Assembly (NCBI GenBank): GCA_021809425.1
Contig: JAKBAA010000022.1
Coordinates: forward strand, 1-43,820
Direction of reading: 5' to 3'
Source: Actinomycetes bacterium
Lineage (GTDB): Bacteria; Actinomycetota; Acidimicrobiia; Acidimicrobiales; Bog-793
Length of the DNA: 43,820 nucleotides
Made by a program: the position numbers and the translations under genes. Position 1 is the stretch's first letter, and each line of letters begins with the position of its first letter. Of this stretch, positions 14,478 to 22,324 are shown piece after piece. The notes below the pieces were generated by a model that saw only the letters and a program-made list of their open reading frames with translations, was not told the DNA's origin and did no database searches.

Positions 14478-16952
14478 ATGACGACCGTGGTGCACGTGCC
14501 GACCGCGCCCCCGGTGCCGCTGCTCGCCGCCCGGGGGCTCACCGTCCGCTACGGGCCGCTCGTGGCCCTCGAGGGGATCGACCTCGAGGTGGCCGCCGGC
14601 GAGCTCGTCGTCGTCGCCGGCGAGAGCGGGGCCGGCAAGACGACGCTCCTGCGCTGCGTGGCCGGCGAGGTGGTGCCGGCGGCCGGCGACGTCGTGCGCC
14701 TCGGCGAGCCCGTCGTCCCCAGCCGGTCGCGGCGGGCGCACGACGTCGGCATCGTCTGGCAGGACCTCGCGCTCTGCGAGAACCTGAGCATCGCCGACAA
14801 CCTGGCGCTCGGGCGGGAGCGGCGGTTCCTGCTCCGCTCGGACGCCCGGGTCCACCGGGCCGCCGCCGAGACGCTCGCCCGCTTCGGCGTGCGCTCCGCC
14901 GACACCACCCGCAACGTCCGGTCGCTCACGAGGGCCCAGCGCCAGCTGCTGGCGGTCGCCCGGGCCATGCTCGACGCACCCCGCCTGCTCATCCTCGACG
15001 AGCCCACCGGCGCCCTCGGTGCCCAGGAGACGGCCGAGGTGGAGCAGCTCATCGAGCGGCTCCACCGGGACGGCACGACCATCCTGCTCGTCTCCCACGA
15101 CCTCGACCAGATGTTCCGCCTCGGCGACCGCATCGTCGTGCTGCGCAACGGCCGGCTCGTCGCCGAGGTCGATCCGCGCCGGGCGCACCACGAGGACGTC
15201 GTCAGCCTCATGTCGGGCCAGCCGGTCGACTCGTCGGCACGCGGCCAGCTCACCCGGCTCCACGGGCTCGCCGACCGGCTGGCCTCGGCCGACCGGTCGT
15301 CGAGCCTGTCGCTCATCCTGTCCACGCTGGCGGCGGCCCTCAACGTCGAGCACCTGGCCGTCCACCTGGCCGACGGCGACGTGCTCCGCTGCGCCGAGGC
15401 GGTCGGCGTCCCGGCCGGGCTGCGCCGGTCGTGGGACGACCTGGCGATCGGCGCCGCCGGCGGGCCGGTCGGCCTGGCCGCCGCGACCGGCCAGCCGGTC
15501 GTCGTCGGCGACGCCCGCACCAGCCCGCTGTGGGCGCCCCGGCGGTCCGAGCTCGAGGGGCTCGGCGTCGCCAGCTCGTGGTCGGTGCCGTTGAGCGGCC
15601 CGGGAGGCCTGCTCGGGGTGGTGAGCGCGCTCCGCTCGGTGCCGGCGGCGCCCGGGCGCGACGAGCTCGACCTCGTCAGCCTCTATGCCGGCTACCTGGC
15701 GGGCGCGCTCGAGCGGGAACGGCTGTTCGGCGAGGTCACCCGGCGCAACCGGGTGCTCGAGACGGTCCGCGAGATCCTGCAGGCGCTCACCGGGCCGATG
15801 CCGTTCGAGCAGGGGCTGGCGACCGCCCTGCGGGCCCTGCGATCGGGCCTCGAGGCAGCCGAGGTCGCCCTCGTCATGGCCGACGGGTCGGGCGAGGAGC
15901 GGGTGCGCGTGGCGGCCGGGCCGGCCGGCGCTGCGCCGGTGGCGTCGGCGCTGCTCGAGGCCGCCACCGCCGCCCTCCGCTCGGCCCGACCCGGGGAGCT
16001 CGTCCGCCGCGCCGGCGGCGGCGTCATGGCGATCCCGCTGGCGGCACCCGGGGGCGACGCCGCCCTCGTCGCCTCCTGGCACGGCCCCCCGCCCGGGGTC
16101 GAGGGGGGGGCGCTGCTCGTCGACGCCGCCAGCTCGCTCAGCCTGGCCCTCGAGCGGGAGGCCGCCGCCCAGGCGACCCAGGAGACCGCCGCCCTCCGCC
16201 GCTCGCGCGAGCTCCAGCGCGCCTTCCTGTCCCGCCTCGGCCACGAGCTGCGCACCCCGCTCACCGGCATCCGCGGGTACGCCTCGAGCCTGCTCCAGCC
16301 CGACGTCACCTGGGACGGCGACTCGGAGCGGCGGTTCCTGTCCCGGATCGCCTCCGAGTCGGCCCGGCTCGGCCGCCTCGTCGACGACCTGCTCGAGTTC
16401 TCGGTCATCGAGTCGGGGATCCTCCGGCTGAGCCCGGACTGGTGTGACCTCGGTCTCGTCCTCGAGGCCGCCGCCGCCTGCATCCCGCTGGAGCGTGCCG
16501 GGACGCTGCGCATCGAGCCGGCCGCCGACCTCCCGGCCGTCTGGGCCGACCACGATCGCCTGGAGCAGGTGTTCGTCAACCTGCTCGACAACGCCCTCCG
16601 CCACAACCCTCCGGGCACCTCGGTGGCGGCCACGGCTTCGGCGGGCGCCGACGGCCAGGTGGTCGTCGAGGTGCGCGACGACGGGCCGCCGATGCTCCCC
16701 GAGGTCGCCGCCGGGCTGTTCGAGCCCGGCCGCCGCCGGTTCGCCCCCACGGCCGGGACCGGTCTCGGGCTGCTCATCGCCCACGGGATCGTCGCGGCCC
16801 ACGGCGGTCACCTCGAGCTCGTCGAGGAGCCGGCCGGCAAGCGCTTCCTCGTCGTCCTCCCCGTCGAGCCGCACGACGCCCACGACCACGAGCCGGCCGG
16901 CCAGGACGCCTGGCGGGCGCTCGCCGCCCCCGGCACGGCCGGGCGGCCGTGA
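14478..16952 (+). CDS. ABC ATPase-GAF-GAF-histidine kinase fusion protein
   Basis: 824 residues with no membrane segment visible. Residues 15-248 are a full ABC ATPase: Walker A GESGAGKT (48-55), Q95 in GIVWQDLALCENLSI, signature-like LTRAQ (150-154), Walker B LLILDEP with E175, and H207. This part closely resembles the ATPase of the CUT2 sugar importer 2.6 kb downstream (YQDLALCDNLDI, DEPTAALG). Two GAF-like sensor modules follow (about 270-410 and 425-555), then a histidine kinase: H589 in GHELRTPLTGIRGY, N-box NLLDNALRHN (701-710), an altered G1 box (DDGPP) and G2 GTGLGL (760-765). The GTGA overlap with the response regulator couples the two. ATG chosen because the ABC domain begins right after it. 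A transporter-coupled sensor is inferred; domain identities are clear. Confidence 0.9.
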   Translation: MTTVVHVPTAPPVPLLAARGLTVRYGPLVALEGIDLEVAAGELVVVAGESGAGKTTLLRCVAGEVVPAAGDVVRLGEPVVPSRSRRAHDVGIVWQDLALCENLSIADNLALGRERRFLLRSDARVHRAAAETLARFGVRSADTTRNVRSLTRAQRQLLAVARAMLDAPRLLILDEPTGALGAQETAEVEQLIERLHRDGTTILLVSHDLDQMFRLGDRIVVLRNGRLVAEVDPRRAHHEDVVSLMSGQPVDSSARGQLTRLHGLADRLASADRSSSLSLILSTLAAALNVEHLAVHLADGDVLRCAEAVGVPAGLRRSWDDLAIGAAGGPVGLAAATGQPVVVGDARTSPLWAPRRSELEGLGVASSWSVPLSGPGGLLGVVSALRSVPAAPGRDELDLVSLYAGYLAGALERERLFGEVTRRNRVLETVREILQALTGPMPFEQGLATALRALRSGLEAAEVALVMADGSGEERVRVAAGPAGAAPVASALLEAATAALRSARPGELVRRAGGGVMAIPLAAPGGDAALVASWHGPPPGVEGGALLVDAASSLSLALEREAAAQATQETAALRRSRELQRAFLSRLGHELRTPLTGIRGYASSLLQPDVTWDGDSERRFLSRIASESARLGRLVDDLLEFSVIESGILRLSPDWCDLGLVLEAAAACIPLERAGTLRIEPAADLPAVWADHDRLEQVFVNLLDNALRHNPPGTSVAATASAGADGQVVVEVRDDGPPMLPEVAAGLFEPGRRRFAPTAGTGLGLLIAHGIVAAHGGHLELVEEPAGKRFLVVLPVEPHDAHDHEPAGQDAWRALAAPGTAGRP

Positions 16953-17665
16953 GCGCCGCCAGCGCCCTCGACGGGGTGGTCACCCGGGCGCTCATCGTCG
17001 AGGACGACCCCAACATCGTCGACCTCATCCGCGCCAACCTGGCGGTGCGCGGCTTCGACGCCGTCGTGTCGAGCGATGGGACGAGGGCGCTCCAGTTGCT
17101 CGAGGTCGAGCAGCCCGACATCGTCCTGCTCGACCTCATGCTGCCCGAGGCCGACGGCCTCGAGCTGTGCCGGGAGATCCGGGAACGTTCGAGCGTGGGC
17201 ATCATCGTCGTGTCGGCCCGCGGCGGCGAGCGCGACAAGGTGACCGCCCTCAACATGGGCGCCGACGACTACCTGACCAAGCCGTTCAGCATCGAGGAGC
17301 TGCTCGCCCGCATCATGGCGACGCTCCGTCGCAGCAGGACGCCCACGCCGCCGGCCCAGCTCGCCCCGGTCGTCCGGGCGGGCGACGTCGTGATCGACCT
17401 GGCCAGCCAGCAGGTCACCCGCGCCGGCGAGCCCGTCCACCTCACCCCGACCGAGTTCGCCCTGCTGCGCGAGCTGGCGAGCCAGCGCGGCAAGCTGCTC
17501 ACCCATGCCCACCTGCTCCGGCGGGTGTGGGGGCACGGCTACGAGACCGAGACCGAGTACGTCCGGGTCTACGTCCGCCGGCTGCGGGTCAAGCTCGAGA
17601 CGCCGGGCGCTGCGCCCCTCATCCTCACCCAGCCCCGGGCCGGCTACCGCTTCGTCCCCGAGTGA
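16949..17665 (+). CDS. OmpR/KdpE-type response regulator
   Basis: 238 residues from GTG, overlapping the kinase stop by four bases. The receiver domain has the acidic pair D19/D20, phosphoacceptor D62 in DIVLLDLMLPEADG, and the conserved lysine in YLTKPFS. The C-terminal winged helix is complete (VHLTPTEFALLRELASQRGK, then YVRVYVRRLRVKLE and the RAGYRFVPE wing). It is the cognate regulator of the ABC-GAF-kinase. The next gene, 475 bases downstream, encodes a sugar-binding protein, and direct GTTAAC repeats lie in between, so regulation of that importer is likely. Confidence 0.95.
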   Translation: MSAASALDGVVTRALIVEDDPNIVDLIRANLAVRGFDAVVSSDGTRALQLLEVEQPDIVLLDLMLPEADGLELCREIRERSSVGIIVVSARGGERDKVTALNMGADDYLTKPFSIEELLARIMATLRRSRTPTPPAQLAPVVRAGDVVIDLASQQVTRAGEPVHLTPTEFALLRELASQRGKLLTHAHLLRRVWGHGYETETEYVRVYVRRLRVKLETPGAAPLILTQPRAGYRFVPE

Positions 17666-17716
17666 CCTCCCGCGCCGGTGTCACCTCCCGCGCCGGTGTC
17701 GCCTCCCGCGCCGGTG
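17663..17716 (+). repeat. three tandem copies of an 18-base unit starting at the regulator stop codon
   Basis: Units at 17663-17680, 17681-17698 and 17699-17716 share CTCCCGCGCCGGTG and differ only in their first three or four bases. The first unit includes the TGA stop of the response regulator. The array is noncoding in the sense frame after the stop. Confidence 0.85.
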
Positions 17717-18140
17717 TGGCCGCCGCCCCGCCGGACCACGCCTGCCCCGCATCGTGTTAACGGCTTGTTAACCGGGCGTCGTGAATGTTGACGCGATCGT
17801 TCACGCTCGCGTTCGTATCTTCGTAACGCGACAGCGCGTCTTCGGCGGCGCCACGGGAGTGGTACCGCCGCCCGCAGCGATCCAGGGGGAGTGACACGAC
17901 GGCGCCCGGCGCAGCCTGCCGGCGCCGGTCCCGCGACGGCTTGCGGGAGGGAGAGGGAGAGGAGGTGGGCCCGGGCCCTTCGCCCCTATGGCGGGGATGT
18001 ACGGGCCGTGAACATTGCTCGGGCCGGGGGGGACTCCCGGCAAGGACGGGGGGCGGGCCGCCGAGGTGGCGTGCACGACCCGTGAGGTTGACGACCGGCC
18101 CATCCGGGTCGGCGCACCCAAGTGGAGAGGAGCAACACCG
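17717..18140 (+). promoter_or_regulatory. long intergenic control region of the XylF/XylH-like importer
   Basis: No convincing gene is present. The 17750-17835 part is clearly richer in A and T than its surroundings and holds: GTTAAC at 17756-17761 and 17767-17772 (11 bases apart), GTTCAC at 17799-17804, an inverted pair CGTGAA/TTCACG (17780-17785 and 17800-17805), and TCGCGTT/AACGCGA (17807-17813 and 17825-17831). A -35-like TTGACG is at 17788-17793 but the nearest TATCTT (17816) is 22 bases away, so the promoter is not resolved. After 17875 the leader is purine- and G-rich and ends in GGAGAGGAG before the ATG at 18141; no known riboswitch was recognised. Confidence 0.5.
17844..17872 (+). 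other. strong hairpin in the importer leader
   Basis: GGCGGCG (17844-17850) pairs with CGCCGCC (17866-17872), and CCAC (17851-17854) with GTGG (17859-17862) inside it, leaving a GGGA tetraloop and a three-base bulge. It could end read-through from the kinase operon or act as a leader structure; no T tract follows. Confidence 0.4.
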
Positions 18141-19355
18141 ATGAGAGGCACACGTACAGCGCGCAAGATGGCCGTCGCCGCCATTGCCGGTTCGACCCTC
18201 GCAGGCGGCGCTGCCGTGCAGGTGGCCACGGCCGCCCCGGCGAAGCACGTCGCGACGGCGCACGCGACGGTCTCGGCGAGCACGTTCAACCGCAACTTCA
18301 CGACGATGAAGCTGCTGAAGGCGATCACCGCCAAGGGCAAGGGCGGCATCGGCGCGATCCTGCCGGACACCGTGTCGTCCACCCGCTACGTCGAGTTCGA
18401 TGCGCCTTACCTGCAGAAGGCACTCACCCTCGCCGGCATGTCGCCGAGCCAGTTCTCGGTCGTCAACGCCCACGGCAGCGACGCCACCGAGTTCGCCGAC
18501 GCCCAGGCCGACATCGCCAAGGGTGACCGTGTCCTCATCATGGACCCGCTCGACTCGGGCGTCGGCGCCCGGATCGAGTCGTACGCCAAGGCGCACGGCG
18601 TGGCCGTCATCGACTACGACCGCCTCACGCTCGGCGGCAGCCGGCAGTACTACGTCAGCTTCAACAACGTCCGGGTCGGCACGCTGCTCGGCCAGGGCCT
18701 CGTGAGCTGCATCTCGGCGTGGCACGTCAAGAGCCCGAACGTCCTCGTCATGCACGGTGCGGTGACGGACAACAACGCCACGCTGTTCGCCAACGGCTAC
18801 AACGCCGTGCTGGCGCCCTACTTCAAGAAGGGCACCTACAAGCTGGCCGGCCGCCCGGCCGGGACGTGGACGCCGACCGTGGCGCTGTCGGAGTTCCAGG
18901 GCTACTTCACGAAGAACCCCAACATCAACGCCATCCTCATGCCGAACGACGAGAACGGCGCGCCGGTCATCGCCTACCTGAAGAGCAAGGGCCTGAAGCC
19001 GCACACCCTCCCGGTGACCGGCCAGGACGCCACGCTGACCGGCCTCGGCAACATCCTCACCGGCTACCAGTGCGGCACGGTGTACAAGCCGATCTACCTC
19101 GAGGCCCAGGCGGCCGTGGCGCTGGCCATCTACGCCCGTGCCGGCATGGCACCGCCCGCCTCGCTGGTGAACGGCTCGACCATGGACACCCAGGCCCACA
19201 AGTCGGTCGCCTCGGTGCTCCTCACCCCGGAGTGGGTGACGTCGGCCAACATGGCCTCGACGGTCATCGCCGACAACTTCGTGCCGCCCGCCCAGCTGTG
19301 CGCCGCGCCGTACGCCACGGCCGCCGCCTGCAAGGCCGCCGGCATCAAGGCGTAG
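18141..19355 (+). CDS. XylF-like sugar ABC transporter substrate-binding protein
   Basis: 404 residues from an ATG preceded by GGAGAGGAG. A Sec-type signal peptide (RTARKMAVAAIAGSTLAGG, then a likely AxA-type cleavage near VATAAPA) has no lipobox cysteine. The mature part is a type I periplasmic-binding protein of the xylose-binding class: IGAILPDTVSSTRYVEF, VIDYDRLTLGGSRQYYVSFN, NINAILMPNDENGAP and LPVTGQDATLTGL. Four cysteines could form disulfides outside the membrane. It is the first gene of a binding protein/ATPase/permease set and follows the kinase/regulator pair. The exact sugar (xylose, arabinose or another pentose) cannot be fixed from sequence. Confidence 0.9.
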   Translation: MRGTRTARKMAVAAIAGSTLAGGAAVQVATAAPAKHVATAHATVSASTFNRNFTTMKLLKAITAKGKGGIGAILPDTVSSTRYVEFDAPYLQKALTLAGMSPSQFSVVNAHGSDATEFADAQADIAKGDRVLIMDPLDSGVGARIESYAKAHGVAVIDYDRLTLGGSRQYYVSFNNVRVGTLLGQGLVSCISAWHVKSPNVLVMHGAVTDNNATLFANGYNAVLAPYFKKGTYKLAGRPAGTWTPTVALSEFQGYFTKNPNINAILMPNDENGAPVIAYLKSKGLKPHTLPVTGQDATLTGLGNILTGYQCGTVYKPIYLEAQAAVALAIYARAGMAPPASLVNGSTMDTQAHKSVASVLLTPEWVTSANMASTVIADNFVPPAQLCAAPYATAAACKAAGIKA

Positions 19356-19383
19356 CCGCGCTCGACGCAGCACCAGCAAGCGC

Positions 19384-19420
19384 GGGGCCGGCCCCGGGGG
19401 AGCACCCCGGGGCCGGCCCC
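19384..19420 (+). terminator. perfect 16-base-pair hairpin after the binding-protein gene
   Basis: GGGGCCGGCCCCGGGG (19384-19399) is followed by a five-base loop and its exact reverse complement (19405-19420). It starts about 30 bases after the binding-protein stop and lies inside the operon. A partial terminator or mRNA-protecting element would let the binding protein be made in excess over ATPase and permease. Confidence 0.7.
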
Positions 19421-19577
19421 GGTCGCCGGGTGCGACGGGAGCGACGCTCGGCCGGGTCCGGCCCGGGCGCAGCCCCCGTCGACCTCGGGGCGATCGTGCA
19501 CGGAGGGCGCCGCGCGGCCCGATCCGCGCGACACTGTCGGACGTCCCAGCCCCTGGGACGAGAGCCAGAAGGAGCGG

Positions 19578-20393
19578 GTGGGAGCGATGGTTGACGGCAT
19601 GCTCGGCCGGGGCCAGCCGCTGCTCGAGCTGCGGGGGATCGAGAAGCACTTCGGTCCCGTCCGTGCGCTGCGCAGGGTCGACTTCACGATCGAGGCCGGC
19701 AAGGTGACCGCCCTGTGCGGCGACAACGGTGCCGGCAAGAGCGTCACGGTGAAGATCATGTCGGGCATCATCCAGCCCGACGGCGGCGAGCTCGTGTGGC
19801 GGGGTCGCCCCGTCCACCTGCGCACACCGCGCGACGCCGCCGACCTCGGCATCGCCACCGTCTACCAGGACCTCGCCCTGTGCGACAACCTGGACATCGT
19901 CCAGAACATGTTCCTCGGCAGGGAGAGGCGCCGCTTCGGCGCCCTCGACGAGGGCCCGATGGAGCAGGCCGCCCGGAGCACCCTCGCCGACCTGCGGGTG
20001 ACGACGGTGCGGTCGATCCGCCAGCCCGTCGGCTCGCTGTCGGGCGGCCAGCGCCAGTCGGTGGCGGTGGCACGCGCCGTGCTGTGGAACTCCCAGCTGA
20101 TGATGCTCGACGAGCCGACCGCCGCTCTCGGCGTCAACCAGACGGCGCTCGTCCTGTCGCTCGTCCGGCGCCTCGCCGACCAGGGCTACGGCGTCGTCAT
20201 CATCTCGCACAACCTGAACGACGTCTTCGAGGTCGCCGACCGCATCGCCGTCCTCCACCTCGGCACGATGGTGGCGCAGGGCGAGGCCTCCGAGTTCGAC
20301 CGCCAGAGCGTCGTCGAGCTCATGACGACGGGCAAGGTCGAGCGGGCCGACTCAGGCTCGCTCGCCGCCAACCGAGCGTCCAAGGAGGCGTGA
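19578..20393 (+). CDS. CUT2 sugar ABC transporter ATP-binding protein
   Basis: 271 residues from GTG (AAGGAG three bases upstream); an ATG at 19587 is the alternative start. A single ABC domain rather than the two fused domains of RbsA/XylG: Walker A GDNGAGKS, Q-loop [11 protein letters not shown], signature LSGGQRQ, Walker B LMMLDEPTAALG and switch IISHN. The FrcA-like single-domain form would work as a dimer on the permease dimer. Strong local similarity to the ABC part of the upstream kinase fusion (QDLALCxNL, LGRERR) is notable. Its stop overlaps the permease start by three bases of GTGA. Confidence 0.92.
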   Translation: MGAMVDGMLGRGQPLLELRGIEKHFGPVRALRRVDFTIEAGKVTALCGDNGAGKSVTVKIMSGIIQPDGGELVWRGRPVHLRTPRDAADLGIATVYQDLALCDNLDIVQNMFLGRERRRFGALDEGPMEQAARSTLADLRVTTVRSIRQPVGSLSGGQRQSVAVARAVLWNSQLMMLDEPTAALGVNQTALVLSLVRRLADQGYGVVIISHNLNDVFEVADRIAVLHLGTMVAQGEASEFDRQSVVELMTTGKVERADSGSLAANRASKEA

Positions 20394-21763
20394 CCACCGT
20401 GGCGACGACACAACCCCCCGTCGACGACGTCGAGCGCGCCCCGGCGGGCGCCACCCACGCCGCACCGGCGACCGAGGAGGCCGCCGAGGCCGGCGCGATC
20501 GCCGCCTCGCCCGAGATCTTCGCCAACACCCTCCCCGAGTACCTGCGTGGCTGGTGGGGCCGGGTGCGCAGCGGCGAGAGCGGCATGCTGCCGGTCATCG
20601 CCGCGCTCGCCGCCATCGTCATCATCTTCCAGGTCCAGAACTCGCTGTTCCTGTCGGCCGGCAACATCGTCAACCTGCTCATCCAGGCGGCGGTCATCGT
20701 CCTGCTCGGCATCGGCGAGGTGTTCGTCCTGCTGCTCGGCGAGATCGACCTGTCGGTCGGCTACGTCGCCGGCGTGTCCGGCGGGCTCATGGCGGCGCTC
20801 GTGGCCCCCCCGTTCAACCTGCCCTGGTGGCTCGCCATCCTGGCTGCCCTCGGCGGCGGCGCGGTCATCGGCTTGGTCCAGGGAACGCTCATCACCCGAC
20901 TCGGGCTGCCCTCCTTCATCGTCACCCTCGCCGGCCTCATCGGCTGGGAGGGCGTGATGATCTGGATGTTCGACAGCCTGAACGTGGCCGTCGGCGGCGT
21001 GATCTCGGTCTCCAACAAGTACCTGCTCGACCTCGTGTCGGGCGACCTGAGCCCGGTGGCCGGATGGATCGTGATGGCGGTGCTCGTGGTGGCCTTCGGC
21101 GCCCTCATGCTCAGCCGTGACGCCAGCCGCCGGCGGGGCGGGCTGGTCGCCCCGCCGCTCGGGGTGACCGTCGGCAAGCTCATCGGCGCGGCGATCGGCG
21201 GGTCGCTCGTCGTCTGGGTGTGCAACATCAACCGTGGCATCAACACGGCCACCCTGCACACCGTGTCGCGCGGCGTCCCGTGGGCGATCCCGATCATCTT
21301 CGCCGTCTGGCTGGTCGCCTCCTTCGTGCTCGGCCGCACCCGGTTCGGCCGGTACATCTACGCCATCGGCGGCAACGCCGAGGCGGCCCGCCGTGCCGGC
21401 GTGAGCCTGGCGCGCATCCGCACGGCCGCCTTCGTCATCGCCGGCGTGATGGCCGCCGTCGCCGGCATCGTCTACACCTCCTGGCTCGGCTCGATCTCCA
21501 CGAACATCGACGGCGGCACCTACGTCCTCTACGCGGTGGCGGCGGCGGTCATCGGCGGGACCAGCCTGTTCGGCGGGCGCGGCAAGCCGCTGCACGCCGT
21601 GCTCGGCGGCCTCGTCATCGGCGCCATCGCCAACGGGCTCTCCCTGATCGGCCTCGGGGCCGCCCCGACCTACATCGTGACGGCGCTCGTCCTCATCGCC
21701 TCGATCACCATCGACTCGGTGGCCCGCCGCGGCCAGGCGGCGACGGCCCGGGCGAAGGTGTAG
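20390..21763 (+). CDS. XylH-like sugar ABC transporter permease
   Basis: 457 residues from a GTG that overlaps the ATPase stop, with AAGGAG just upstream; GTG at 20399 is possible. After a cytoplasmic N-terminal extension of about 65 residues, rich in Ala and Glu, come about ten hydrophobic segments of the BPD_transp_2 family, with the diagnostic GEIDLSVGYVAGVSGGLMAA and GGNAEAARRAGVSLARI loops and GGTSLFGGRGKPLHAVLGGL. A charged loop DASRRRGGLV sits mid-protein, as in XylH. It completes the importer. Confidence 0.93.
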   Translation: MTTVATTQPPVDDVERAPAGATHAAPATEEAAEAGAIAASPEIFANTLPEYLRGWWGRVRSGESGMLPVIAALAAIVIIFQVQNSLFLSAGNIVNLLIQAAVIVLLGIGEVFVLLLGEIDLSVGYVAGVSGGLMAALVAPPFNLPWWLAILAALGGGAVIGLVQGTLITRLGLPSFIVTLAGLIGWEGVMIWMFDSLNVAVGGVISVSNKYLLDLVSGDLSPVAGWIVMAVLVVAFGALMLSRDASRRRGGLVAPPLGVTVGKLIGAAIGGSLVVWVCNINRGINTATLHTVSRGVPWAIPIIFAVWLVASFVLGRTRFGRYIYAIGGNAEAARRAGVSLARIRTAAFVIAGVMAAVAGIVYTSWLGSISTNIDGGTYVLYAVAAAVIGGTSLFGGRGKPLHAVLGGLVIGAIANGLSLIGLGAAPTYIVTALVLIASITIDSVARRGQAATARAKV

Positions 21764-22318
21764 GTGGGCCCGTTGGTGCGACGTCGTCTGCCCCAGGCCG
21801 CCGCGCGCCGCCGAGCCCGGATCTCGCCGGCGCACCCGTCGGTGGGCGCCGGGCTCCCGCCGGCGGCTGCCCCGGCGCTCGCCGAGCCGGTCGCCTACCT
21901 GTCGGGCACCTGGTCGCTCGAGCGCCGGCTCGAGGACGCCGGCCTGGGCGTCGAGGGCCGCTTCGTCGGCATCGCCCGCCTCGAGCCTGCCGGCGACGGT
22001 CGGAGCCGGTACCGCGAGGAGGGCCTGCTCGAGTGGCAGGGCTACCGCGGCCAGGCGTCGCGCACCCTGACGGTGGCACCCGCAGGCCCGGCCACGGCGA
22101 CGTTCTCGTTCCCCGACGGTCGCTTCTTCCACCTGCTGCAGCTCCGGCCGGACGGCTACGAGGTCGTCCACGAGTGCGGGTCGGACCGCTACGCCGGCAC
22201 CTTCGTGCTGGTCGGACCGGACGCCTGGACGGCCACCTGGCGGGTCGCCGGGCCCCGCAAGGAGCTGCTCCTCGCCGGCGAGTACACCCGGCTGCCGGCC
22301 CGCCCCGCCGGCGGCTGA
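21764..22318 (+). CDS. DUF6314-like small protein
   Basis: 184 residues if translation starts at the GTG that directly follows the permease stop; a GTG at 21842 would give a 158-residue protein and omit a basic, low-complexity N-terminus. The body matches the pattern I recall for DUF6314: YLSGTWSLERRL at the start, YREEGLLEWQGY, FHLLQLRPDGYEVVHECGSD and TWRVAGPRKELLLAGEYTR at the end, a small beta-barrel-like fold of about 130 residues. No function is established. Its position as the last gene of the importer operon suggests a link to sugar uptake or sensing. It converges on the oxidoreductase gene with a six-base gap. Confidence 0.65.
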   Translation: MGPLVRRRLPQAAARRRARISPAHPSVGAGLPPAAAPALAEPVAYLSGTWSLERRLEDAGLGVEGRFVGIARLEPAGDGRSRYREEGLLEWQGYRGQASRTLTVAPAGPATATFSFPDGRFFHLLQLRPDGYEVVHECGSDRYAGTFVLVGPDAWTATWRVAGPRKELLLAGEYTRLPARPAGG

Positions 22319-22324
22319 CCCCGC

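Noticed and set aside
14990-15020. ALG in place of SALD in the D-loop of the ABC-kinase fusion, taken as a sign of inactivation
   Set aside because: The neighbouring importer ATPases also have ALG or AMG there, so it is a subfamily trait.
17891-18085. Small open frame in the importer leader
   Set aside because: No ribosome-binding site and an Arg/Gly/Pro composition typical of chance frames.
17875-18130. Riboswitch in the G-rich leader of the importer
   Set aside because: No match to the core motifs of known classes that I could recognise; only generic GC hairpins are seen.
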